Of a DNA stretch of 64,000 nucleotides, positions 1 through 11,279 are shown one piece after another. The position numbers and the translations under genes were made by a program. Under the pieces are notes generated by a model that searched no databases, was not told the origin of the DNA, and was given only the letters and a program-made list of their open reading frames with translations. How positions within the stretch are numbered: the stretch's first letter is position 1; every line of letters begins with the position of its first letter. This DNA is from Antennarius striatus (Eukaryota; Chordata; Actinopteri; Lophiiformes; Antennariidae): the NCBI RefSeq assembly GCF_040054535.1, contig NC_090780.1, positions 3,890,001 to 3,954,000 of the forward strand, in the 5' to 3' direction.

Positions 1-2680
1 TTACAATTACTTTTTTGCGTTGGGATTTTTTATTTATCCATTAGGGGAACAATTTTGTGCCCGATCCTGACTTGATGGTGAGCTCAGTACACAGGTTACA
101 GCGTGTTGTGATTACAGTCGTGTTCCTGCAGCGCCTCTTATTAGTGTAAAGGAGTTTTGTTTGATCTCTGCTGAAAATTACACTATGTAGAGAATAAAAA
201 TGAATTCATAGCACAACTAGACCAATTCTTTAATGTTTATCAGCTTCGCTTCATCAAACAGGGAATCGTGTTTGTCACATTCCGCCTGGAATCATCCTCT
301 CAAGACACTCCGATATTTCCCTCTCAGTAACATGAACAAGAGAGTTAAACACACGCCTGCAGGCCATGCTGCAGAAACATGTCAACTTTTTATTTTCTCC
401 TCTCAGCTATGCAAAAACCTCACATACAAACATCAGTATTCCAACCAGCCCTGATTTAAGCCTAAGTCACGAAGCTCCACATCAGTAAACACACTTATGA
501 ACAGCAGGGGTTACGGAAACACGAGGGTCGTGGCAGCGTTTTCACCACAGCTGTAGATTTATTTTATATTGATTTAATTTTTTTTTTTTTGCAAGACCAA
601 ATTTGGCAAACATTTTCATCAACTTTCAACAGTCCCGCAGTCACAATCAGAGAATTCACTGGAAATCTCGGCTTCCTCTTTTGAGTTCTTCTTGCATCAG
701 ATACTGTACAGTCGGAGGAAAGGTTTCAGCAACATGACCGTATGGTGGTCAGTCACAAGTTGTGGAGGCATATGACTGAAACGCAGTTAATCTGAAAGAG
801 TCACGTTAAAAAAGGAGGTTTGAGCTCCAGATTTAGACTCTTATCCGCCCCTGTACTCAGTAGAAGCTGTGTTCAATTATAGCTTATTGACCTCATGTGA
901 GTGATTTTGAAACAGAATACTGGAAGAGGTGGAAGTAAAAGAAAACACTTCTCAACACACTAGAGATCCAAGGTTTGCACGTACACTTTCAACTAATATA
1001 TGAAGTATTCCCCTTTTTATGTTTAATTTATTATGAATAAACTTAAATTATGCATATTATATGGAGCAATGTCTTTGCAGGTGTTATTGTGGTGTCTTTT
1101 TCAGCAATCTGAACAAATAATAGACCTAAAATGATTGAATTAATTACTTAGCATCTGATGATTCAATTTGTGTTGGCTTTTAAAAATCAGTCAGGTGAGT
1201 TTGATTTCTCTCTTTTCACTTTTAGTCCTAAAATGACACGACGGAGCCTGTCGGCTGCTTTCAGCTGATTGGACTACCTAAAATGCTTTTATAATCCAGA
1301 TTTGGAGGAGCTGTCGCGTTTTGTGCAGCTCTCTCCGATATCCGAGCTTCTGTCCTGCCCGATTCTCGGATGATTTTAATCAGCACTGTTTAATCTCACT
1401 GTTTGGAAAGTGAGATGACAAAGGTCTTAATGTAATGAGATTTGTACCCTGGATTTCTCTCCTTTTTGTTTGACTCGCAATTGTTTTTTCTTCTCAGTGG
1501 AAGTCTCTCTTTTTCATTCTGTTTTTTCCCTCTCCTGATAGATTACTAATCCTTCCTCTGCAGCCCTGAAGTTTGAATTATTGGAATTGTGCAATAAACT
1601 AAGCTGTGTTCTCCCAGCTAATCTGGCATTTACCTACAAGTGAAACATGTTACGTAACACGTCGGGGTGAAGGCCCCAAAACTTGAGCCTTGTTCCACAT
1701 CACTGCGTTCCAGCTTAAAGCAGAATATGTCGTGTTGTTGCCCATTCACAGCATATCATCCTGCGTCAAGACAGCTGCTGTATTGTTCTGTTCAAAGCAG
1801 CCGTGAGTTTCCTTTTTGCTTCAGTGCAATGAAAACCCCTCAGCACGCTCTTGAAACACGCTGGAGTTGTGTAATCAGACTTTCATAACGGTGTTTTCAG
1901 CAGCTGTTTTCAATGAAAAGCCCTCTGAACGCCCACGGCGCCCTACCTGTGGTTCACGGCAAACAGTGGAGTATTTGTGTTAGGTTTGAGTTCACGAGCA
2001 TCCAGAAGACCATAGTTTGTTTCATTATTATGTCATTTATCATGTTTACTCCAACAAAATGTGTGCGATAGATTCACTGAGCTCTCAATGTCTGCAGGTA
2101 TGAATTTCACGGCAGCAAACATTTACTTACCTCAGATTCTCTCATTTATTTGTGTGCAAGTTTCTACAAGTTATACTAGAAGGGAAATGAGTGTTAGTTT
2201 GTTTTTAGGCTTCATCTCCATTCTCATTTCACTATTTCACCTTGTGGGGTTTTTTTTTTTGCAATCATAATAGCAACTTCCTCCAAATACCGTGCACCAT
2301 GTCTGCAGCTTCTCCTCTCCACGTGATCATAGAACAGCTTATCGAAAAAAAACAAGACAAAAAAAAAAAGAATTTCGTTTCCCTTAGCTTGGTTAAGTGA
2401 ACGCAGCTTCCGCACACACAGCAAGAGAGATACCGCCGTGTGAAGCAATGCGTTAATCTGAAACTATCATCCTCTGCAGGCATCAACTCGTCATAAAAAC
2501 ATTTAATCTCTCCTGCAGGTTTTTCTCGGGGACATGACTGAACCCTGCCCCCCCCCCCCCCCATGCTTTGTCCATCCTCTCGCTTTTCCAGTGTCTCCAT
2601 CCCTCTGGTTGCTAGTGGGTTTTCATGCTGATCGTGCAACTCACTTTCACATTTCCTCTGCAACCTCCTTTCTCCATCAG
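1..2680 (+). other. Upstream part or first intron of ppm1j
   Basis: No coding exon, RNA gene or clear mobile element is recognisable here. Because the first visible ppm1j exon starts in mid-protein, this stretch is most likely intron 1. It is AT-rich, with short homopolymers (T-run near 580) and a C-run at about 2548-2562. The short open frames in it resemble no PP2C N-terminus. Confidence 0.5.
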
Positions 2681-3440
2681 GGTGATCAATGCGGGGAAGA
2701 GCATGCTGAACGAGGACCAGGCCTCTTGTGAGAAGCTATTCGTGAGGAAGCCCAGCGGTAAACACCGTAACTCCACGCTGATGGAGGACAACGGGGTGAG
2801 TGAACGGAGAACAGGGAAGGGGAACACGGGATGGACCGTCTAGTTGCAGTGTCCCTGAAATGTCTTCATCTGTTACTCAGTAGATCTTGACTTGTCACTT
2901 GTTGCGCCATCCCAGTACAAAATATGCAATGTAGCATTTTTTTTTTTGGAATGTGTCCATGTGTCATGAAATTGAGTATGGGTGTGTCCTTTCCTGTTTG
3001 TGCCTTGGTTGCCACACATCAAATAGAGAATACGTTTTTATTTTAAAACACTTTGTCCGCCTTGCTCAAGCGCTCCTGTTCTCTGCAGCCTGGGTGGAGG
3101 GGGCAAAACTGTAATAAATACCGATAATAAAAAATTGTTTGTGCATCCACCCAGTGATTTGGATCGGATCCAAAACTGCATGTGTTCTCCTTCGGTCCGT
3201 TCTACACTCCTGGTCAGTGGTTTTGATATTCTGCTGACGAAGCAATCCAATAGAAAACACACCCTCTGTGGTTGAGATAAAAATACACACACGACAGGTT
3301 TGCCCTGTTGAACTGGTGTTTCATGGGAACCCAGACTGAGTCCATCAGCGCGGGTGAAAGACTGGTTTGTCGCTGAATATAGAGTCGCACTTGTTGTCAA
3401 AACACACTTAGTATTCAGGTGTGTGTCTCAGTTTTAGACG

Positions 3441-3484
<44 letters not shown>

Positions 3485-6400
3485 ATCCCTCATGTGATGT
3501 AAAGGAATTACATAATCCCCTGTAGTACCCCTCCCCCACTGGTGAGGGGTAAGGCTGCTCATCTGTTCGTCAGGCCGACTCTGCTGCTCTGCAGACACAG
3601 AGGTGACGACGCCTCCATCAAACATGACGTGTTGGATCGGAGGAAAACAGTTCGCGTCTGGCCTCATATCAGGCTTCAAAAGAATGACCCACAGTTTGAA
3701 TTATATCTCTTGCAAGCCATCCCATAATAGCATAATCTAGATTTGCAGGTCAGTAAGAGCTGAAATGGAAGAAACATATTGCTCTGCATCACTGATATCA
3801 TCAGCTTTAGTCCCAGAGCCTGTAAACCCTCAAATCTGTGCCATCTGCTCAGAATTGTAATCTGATGGGGATCTGAACCATAACCATATGAAATATTGCA
3901 TTTGTATTATTTTTATATGTTTATTTCAACCACATTTTTTTAGGATGGTACTGGAATCCCTCTCCACTTTTGGGGTGTGTTTGATGGACACGCTGGTTCC
4001 GGAGCTGCTATCATGGCCTCCAAGCTGCTTCACCGGCTCATCAGAGATCGGTTGGGAGAAATCTGCCACCTGCTGGAGAACCCCGCTGGTGCGCCGCCCA
4101 TCTGCCTGGCCAAGAACGGGAGCCCCTACCAGGTTGACACGAAGAAGGGAGCCGCGGTGGAACCAGACGACCCAGAGGCTGTCAGCGACTCATCGGTTCG
4201 CTTTCACATGGAGAAGGTCGTCAGCTTGGAGAGTCTGGTGATGGGAGTCATCGAGACCGCCTTCACACAGATGGTGAGCTGGTGAACAAGAAGGCATTCT
4301 TACTCTTCAATTCTTGGATATAATAGCGTAAAAGATGGATTTAAATGATCTGATTTTGCCTCTAGCTTCATCTGCTGATTGTAAATGAAATTTTATATGA
4401 AATGTAAAAATATATACTGCATAGTTTTACACCAAATCCATCATTTACAGTTCTCAGATATATCCTCTAATTGTTCCGCTGGCATGATCTTATGGTTTTG
4501 GCTTTAATTTATCGATGGGTAACAGTAATATTAAAATTTAATTTTGTGAAATTCATTTTTACGAGTGAATTACCTTTAAGATTTACGTCAGCCACCAGTT
4601 AGCTTCAATTTTAGCATAAAATGGAAGATATTGGTGTTTTATGGTAAATTAAAATACTGGCTGAATAGTGATTTATTTTTTTCAGTCTTAATCTTTTCTT
4701 CTTTGTGTTAATTTTGTTTTATATAATTGTATTAAATGTAATATTTTGTTATACTGCAGGGTTTAAACTGGACAAACAGGCTGTCTGTCAGCTCAAAGTG
4801 ATTCTGTTTTCTGATTCAGCCGTGATCAGTTAATGATAATAAAAATGTACAGTCTTGCTAATGTATTCTTCAAAAGCAGCCGTGCTGCTTTGTCTGGGAA
4901 ATGAATATGTATGAGGGAAATAATGAGCCATTCAGAGTGATGAGACAAAGCGCACTCGTTCCCCGTTGAGATTTGGTTTGTGATTCAATGTCTTTTCTCA
5001 GGATGACCTCATTGAGAAGGAGAAGGCGTCCTATGCCATCTCTGGTGGGTGTTGTGCCTTAGCTGCCATTCATCTGATGGGGAAGCTCTATTTAGCCAAT
5101 GCTGGAGACAGTAGGTGAGAGAAGTGAAGAAATATTTGAATAGCATGCAAAATGTGAAATAATCTTTATACTAATGGGAAATCTATCTTTTCTTCTGAGG
5201 CTGCTTTTGCATACTGTAGCATTATTTGCTCACCTACTGATGCTCTGAGAAATACTTTTGGATCTGTCTCTGTTAACCCCCTCACCCCTGTTTCCCCATC
5301 CTTCTTCTCTCTGCAGAGCTATAATCATACGAAATAATGAAGTTGTTCCAATGACCAATGAGTTCACACCTGAGTCAGAAAGGCAGCGGCTACAGTACCT
5401 GGTATTCCTCTGTCATTTCTCTATTCAATCACAAATCACCGCAAACAACTGTTGGGTTTGGGGTTTTTTTTGTAAGTGTATAAATGTAAAATGATGTTTA
5501 TTAACCTGACAAGGGGCAGGAAATCCTGTACAGTGTTGCCTGTTTAAGTAGCCGCCTGCAGCTCTGACTCACAGAGTGGGTGGATGATGCTTCTAAATCA
5601 AGGAGCGGTTCTTTATAGCAGCGTGTACTGCAGGCCTTCTGTCTCACATTCCCTTGTTTAGAATAGAAATCTAATTTCTGACAGGCCTGAAACTGGGACT
5701 AATAGTAGTCACTGTAGTGATATATGACATACTCTTTTTCGTGTGTCCCTCCAGGGCTTCCTGAGGCCAGAGCTTCTGGGTAATGAGTTCACTCACATTG
5801 AGTTTCCTCGAAGGATCCAGCACAATGAGCTGGGCAAAAAGATGCTCTACAGAGACCACACTATGACCGGCTGGTAAACCTGGGGGGGGGGGTCTTTTGT
5901 TTTTAATCACATATCACTCTGTTAATCCTTCCTCATGCACACTTGATTCTGATGTGCTTGTCGTTGTTGTTGAGAACAGTTGGGGGAATAAAAAAAGGTT
6001 AAGGATGATTTTAGCAAACATTTAATCTATACTTTATTTCATTGATAAATTTATTGATTGCTTATTCAGTAAAATAAAAAAAAAGTTGTTTTTTTTATAA
6101 TTCAATCACAGTTTTTTTTAATCAATATTATTGATGAACAAGTTTCGAAAAGGTGTGTTTCAGTCTTTAATGTGACGTCTCTTGGTTTGTGCTCTGTAGG
6201 GCTTATAAAACAATTGTTGAAGATGACTTAAAATTCCCACTGATATATGGAGAAGGCAAAAAGGTAAACAATCATCATAACATCACATTTTACTCAAGAT
6301 GCAACATTTTGTAGAGATTTTTCGATATTAGTGCTGTAATAAGTTTTTCTTGTTAGTAATAATGTTTGACATGAATCACAAGTCATGTTATCTTTAAGTT

Positions 6401-8080
6401 TCAACACAATCATTAAGTGTTGTGTATGTGCTGTGTGTGTGTGTGTATGTGTGTGTGTCCACCTTGTGTGAATGTACGTTGCCCGACACAGGCGCGTGTC
6501 ATGGCAACAATCGGGGTGACTCGTGGGCTGGGGGATCATGACCTGAAGGTTTACAACTCCAACATTTATATCAAGCCCTTCCTGTCGTGCGTCCCTGAGG
6601 TGAGTCTCAAGCTGCTGCTTTAGCCTGCAAGACAAATCACAATGGATTTGTGTTGTCTGGGCTTCACTTTATTTGAAGAGACTTTTTTGCGTTGATTAAA
6701 GCCACAGCAAAGCATTTATAGAGACTCATTTATGGTGCAAAGAAATAGATTATTTAATTCCAACTGGGGATTTTTTTTAGATTTATTAAAGTAGGAGGAG
6801 GAAAGGCTGAATTAAAAACACTGGTACAGCAAAGGTTCTCAGTTGATTTGGTGTTTTTCTCTACAGCTTTTACGGCCACATGCTGAAGTATATTGTCCTC
6901 AATAAAAACTGTTGTGGTTCCTTTTTAATTTTTTAGTAACATAAACTCTTATCAGCCTAAGATAAACATTAAAAAAAAAGATGTTGTGCCTGGGAATCCA
7001 GTTTTTGCTTCATAAACTCATTTATTCAAGAACAGACAAGTTCGGGTTCAGACAAAAACCTCTCTTTGCCAGAAACCTTATTTTAGCTTTTTGTACAAGT
7101 CCTGCTGTCAAAGTAAGCATGAAGAAATACTGCCAGCCAGGATGATGGATAAAACTCAGTCGCTGATGGGTTTTTTTTTCTTGCAGGTAAAGGTTTATAA
7201 TTTTGATGAACATAAACATGGCCCAAATGATGTACTGATCATGGGCACAGATGGATTGTGGGATGTTACGACAGACAAGGAAGTGGCAGATGCTGTATCA
7301 GCCTACTTATCCTGCTGTGATCCTTCTGATCCTATGAGGTATGTGTCACATAATCCTTTACATTAAGCCTTTGTTCTCTCTCTATGTACTGTGGCTGCAG
7401 TAAAATAAATCTTGCTCTAAGTCAGGGAGTGTTGTTCTCAGAATGGCCACTAGGTGTAGACAAATACTCAGCATAGTTGTCCAGCATATTTTCAGCATGG
7501 TAACACTTTACATAACCTAGCCCCATATTTTGCCATACTTTACACCACATTACACAACATGTGACAACATTGTGTCTACCCAATCTGGTAAGAATTTTCC
7601 TTTAAGGTGTAAGGGAAAGTTTATGAAATCAATGACCAACATAATCATACTTGTAGTGCAAAAAATCATTTATTGTTTTGCTGGTGGGGACCCAGGAGCC
7701 CAGTCTTACTTCTGTGATCCAGTTTAATAACTTTTCCGATTGGATTGGACTAATTCATCCTCTGAGTCAATCAGGGCAGAGTTACCTAACAGTAGTGACC
7801 ACCTTTATTGTCCACTAATACAATATGATTTTTCTAAAATTTTATATATAAATAGATACTTGAATATGCATTTATTTGTGTGTTTATGTTACTGTTGTGT
7901 TAATTGATTTTTCTTTCTTTTTTTTTGCACAGGTACACGCTGGCAGCACAGGATCTGCTGATGAGGTCAAGAGGAGTGCTCAAAGAGCGTGGCTGGCGGC
8001 TACCCAATGATAAATTGGGCTCAGGTGATGACATCACTGTGTTTGTCATCCCACTGGGGGGCCAGGAATCAGAGACATGA
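2681..8080 (+). CDS. ppm1j: PP2C-family protein phosphatase 1J (5'-partial)
   Basis: Metal-dependent (Mg/Mn) Ser/Thr phosphatase of the PPM1H/J/M subfamily. Nine coding exons are visible: 2681-2795, 3944-4273, 5002-5114, 5317-5401, 5755-5873, 6200-6263, 6492-6599, 7187-7338 and 7933-8080. All have GT-AG junctions and continuous phase, giving 410 residues. PP2C motifs in order are VINAGKSMLNEDQASCE, FDGHAGSGAA, the ISGGC block, LANAGDSRAII, FTPESERQRLQYL, YGEGKKARVMATIGVTRGLGDHDLK, GTDGLWDV and GSGDDITVFVIPLGG. The metal-binding aspartates in FDGHAG, DGLWDV and SGDD are all present. Family members are about 500 aa, so the N-terminal ~90 residues are encoded upstream of the window. The C-terminus (VFVIPLGG) and adjacency to rhoc favour PPM1J over PPM1H or PPM1M. 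A G-run follows the donor of exon 5755-5873. No frame damage was seen. Confidence 0.88.
3441..3482. repeat. (CA)n microsatellite in a ppm1j intron
   Basis: About 20 uninterrupted CA units between ppm1j exons 2681-2795 and 3944-4273. Confidence 0.95.
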
Positions 8081-9165
8081 CATGGAGCCGCCTTGTCGAC
8101 TGTGACTGAGAAACCCTCCATCTAAAGTTTGAGTATGGGGGTGGGGGTTTGTCACAGATGAGACTTGGATCTGAAAAGCACCTTCAACGTCATCCCACTA
8201 GACTGCAACCAGTCCCAGCCACTTCACTTGAAACCCGGTCATGTAACAGAACATTTTTAGTGACATCATAGAAGAACTCACACTTTATCTCCCACACCTG
8301 CTGTTTGTGATGGTGGGCAGTAAGGATTAAATCCTCGTGCTTTTATTTCCTGTTTTCAGTGCTGAACCACAACTCCGTCATTTGAATGGATTCTTCATCA
8401 TCAAGTTATTCCTTGAATGTGACTCTTCTTTCGTAAGAAATAAAAAAAAATCCCATCGCACTTTTACATTGATGTACCGATGCAGTAGAAATGTGTGGAA
8501 ACCAAAGAGATCCTGTTATGGACTAAGGATGGAAATCGATCAAAATTTTTTTAAAAATTCACATTTGAAAAAAATAGATCCATGTCTGTACATAAAAGAC
8601 GCATGTTGGACATGAAAATAACATCTCAGCATTGGACCGAACTAAGAGTTTTCAAGTTGCTCTTTCTTAAAGATGAAGGACAACACCTTTGGCGTGGATG
8701 CCAATGCTCTGTGGATGCCTGCTGTTTTGTCACAACTCTTTGTTGAATGTAATCATAGATATTTATAATTATTTTGGACATTGCCGTAAACAGAAAAGAG
8801 GGAAACAAGATTATTGTGTGTTTTAACCACACGTCTTCAGTAGTTAACCCTCAAAGGAGAATGAAATGTTCTCAGTGTTGAGTCTGATGTGATCAGCATC
8901 ACACACACATGCCTTATGAAGAGATGGAACGGACTTTCTTTTTGTTTCTTCTAATGCACTATATTTGAAAAAAAATGTTGCCCTTAAATGTACTGTATCC
9001 CTCTTTATTAGCCTTTTGTTGTCATGTTGTTATTTAGAATGTCTGTATATTTTGAAGAATTTGTAAGGACTATCAGAAGTGTTCATGTTTCTATCCATGC
9101 TTGTTAATTTAGAAAGATGGTGTGAGCTGCCGTGCACCAGAAATAAATATTGTTTTCTCCATTTG
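8081..9165 (+). other. ppm1j: 3' UTR of ppm1j with poly(A) signal
   Basis: AT-rich sequence follows the stop codon. A canonical AATAAA at 9142-9147 is followed by a T-rich stretch, so the transcript probably ends near 9160-9170. No other gene is visible inside. Confidence 0.55.
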
Positions 9166-9169
9166 TTTT

Positions 9170-10060
9170 CAATTTTGTGTGCTTAGATTCAACCCCATGT
9201 ACAACTGAAAAGGAAATGAACCCCCAGTGACGAATGAGTAAGAGGAAAGCAGTGATCTACAACAGTTTACTTTGAAAAGCACATTTTAAACAATTTTTTT
9301 TTAAAAAAGTAATATAGTTGTAGAGCCTTGTTATCACATTAAAATGAAAATATTTTATATAGTCATCACATCAATGAACTCATGAAGAATAGATTAATGT
9401 ACATTTTTCTACATGGGACATTGTTTATTTCAAGAGTCTGTTTGACCCCATAGTAACGACAAAAACCTCCAAAACCGAAATCTCAAATAAGTTTTTTTTG
9501 GGGATTTGAGAGGATGGTGATGTGTGAAAACTTTTATACATTTAACATAAGAAAATCCACTGCAGGAGTGTTTAAGAAAACTAAAGCTCCATTTTCTGGA
9601 ACAGTTGTCTGAAACACGTCATCTTTGGTGTGTTTTTTTCTTCTTTTTTATAACCGTGAAGGTGAATTACAACAGAACAATTAATTATTCTTTCTGTATG
9701 GCAATGGTATGTTTTATGCAGATTATCATTCCAGCTTGTAAATAAACAATGAGCTTTAAGATGGTTGGAAAAACAAGAGTTTCAAATCACCTTTGGTGAG
9801 CAATTGCATAAAAGTAAGTATAAAAAGTGAAGTGTAAAAGTAAATAAATTAACTTTCAAAATGACTAGTTTTCACTTCTGCAAATAAGTAAGTTATTCTT
9901 TGTTAATCATATTTCTTATTTCTTAAAGATTTGAGACGCTTTAAGAAACTTTTGAGTGTTTTTAGCCATTCCCATGTTCACACAGGTCCACACACTTGAT
10001 GGCCCGCAGGAAGTGACTGTCCACTCAGATTTGAAGTGATTTTTTTTATTTATATTTATT
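9170..10060. other. Intergenic, AT-rich
   Basis: No gene, RNA or recognisable repeat was seen. It lies between the ppm1j 3' end and the GC-rich block that follows. On the minus strand, AATAAA-like motifs near 10040-10060 could serve a minus-strand transcript, but none can be supported. Confidence 0.4.
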
Positions 10061-10069
10061 TGTACAGCA

Positions 10070-10250
10070 ACGCGACATTGTTGAGGTCCACACCCATCCC
10101 TCTTTGCACGAGTGTTCTTGTACTACGGATGACGTCATGCTCCACCGGCGAGCGGAGGAGGGACCAGGGTGACTCCAGCGGATGCAGCAGTTCGGTCAAG
10201 TTGGTAGAAGTAACCATGACAACAGCGGAAATAAAAGCATTACCCTTCAA
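10070..10250. other. GC-rich block with CRE palindrome
   Basis: A short GC-rich island in AT-rich DNA. It contains the palindrome ATGACGTCAT (10129-10138), a full CREB/ATF-type site. A minus-strand frame is open from 10250 to 10056 (64 codons) and ends in TAA. It matches nothing I recognise. It may be a distal regulatory element or a minor exon. Confidence 0.3.
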
Positions 10251-10281
10251 AATTAAGTTACTGTATACCTTTCAGGGTGAG

Positions 10282-10325
10282 TTAATAGAATAAAATGTGT
10301 GAAGACACACGTTTTATTCTATTAA
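10282..10325. repeat. Short hairpin (inverted repeat)
   Basis: The left arm 10282-10301 and right arm 10306-10325 are 20 bases each, complementary at 19 positions, around the 4-base loop AAGA. The arms contain AATAGAATAAAA and its complement. Confidence 0.7.
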
Positions 10326-10799
10326 AATGTGTGACTTTTGTCACATTTAAGCCAGAAAATTCCTTACATTTTAGAAGTGGATTAAGTTTATATTCCCCAC
10401 CAAGTCTTTGGAATGATATAATTATTAAGAGATACCAGTTATATCCAGCCTGTATGACATCAATAATTAGAACAAGCACATGCAGTGAACTTGCAGCAAG
10501 AGTGAACTTGTCATAATGTCACCGTTGCCTGTTTTAATGTTGGATAAACACATAATATAATTTTACTACATTTTTCCTACATGTGTCCTACATGTGTGCA
10601 GCTTGTACAGCTCTTCCAACTTGAAGCAGACATGCTGCATACATTTTTTTATACTCTATTGTTTAACGTCAGTGAATGTTGCAGTTCTCATTTTTTAATT
10701 GTGTAATTTTCAAACACTAAAAATAATTCCCTGTATATGAAACGTAATTATTAGTGATTTTTAGTGATTTTCAATAGTGACTTTCTCTTTTATTTTGAA

Positions 10800-11270
10800 A
10801 ATCACTACCGGAAGTACCTGTCTATTAGCCCGGAGTACTTCCCGCTGGTGTCGGTGGGCGTGGCTTGCTCCTCTGCCCCGTTTCTCAGCATCCGCTCTGT
10901 AAAATTAGCAAGTACTGCAGCAAGAAGTGAGTGTGTGTGCGTGTGTGTGTCTGTGTCGGGACCAGGGGGAACGAGCCGACCGGGATTAACGCTTAGAAAC
11001 CCGGTGACAGGTAACTACTGCATGCTGTAGTTTGACTAATATTCTTCTCAGCGTCGCTCATTAAAGAGCTGGTTTGTGGAGGCTGTCTTCATGCTAGCGT
11101 CGTTCCGCGTCATGGAGGAGTTTCGTCCCCGGGTGTCGTGATGTCGAACCGGCCGCCAGCCCCCGGTGCGTGTTTTGAGTTCAACTGTTGATCGCTTTGT
11201 CGTGGCTCGTTTCAGAGCTCCTGCTGCTTCCGACAGGCTGCTCAGCTCCCCCCCCGCTGGGGGGAAACCT
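10800..11270 (+). promoter_or_regulatory. CpG-rich probable promoter and first exon
   Basis: CpG-rich DNA stands out from its AT-rich surroundings. It contains an ETS-like ACCGGAAGT (about 10808), a GGGCGTGGC GC/KLF box (about 10856), and two good splice donors: CAG|GTAACT near 11010 and CCCG|GTGCGT near 11166. These would end untranslated or minimal first exons. The next plus-strand coding sequence is rhoc exon 1 at 21728, which begins with a splice acceptor and only two 5' UTR bases. By inference this is the rhoc promoter. A long first intron holding transposons is common for Rho genes. A separate noncoding transcript is possible. Confidence 0.4.
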
Positions 11271-11279
11271 CCTAATGAG

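Noticed and set aside
6294-6635. Minus-strand frame of 113 codons overlapping a ppm1j exon
   Set aside because: Antisense to a confirmed ppm1j exon and passes through a CA repeat; no independent support.
10056-10293. Candidate TAFA-type or other small secreted gene between ppm1j and rhoc
   Set aside because: Human TAFA3 neighbours PPM1J, so I looked for its cysteine pattern; no such pattern or signal peptide is present in either strand's frames.
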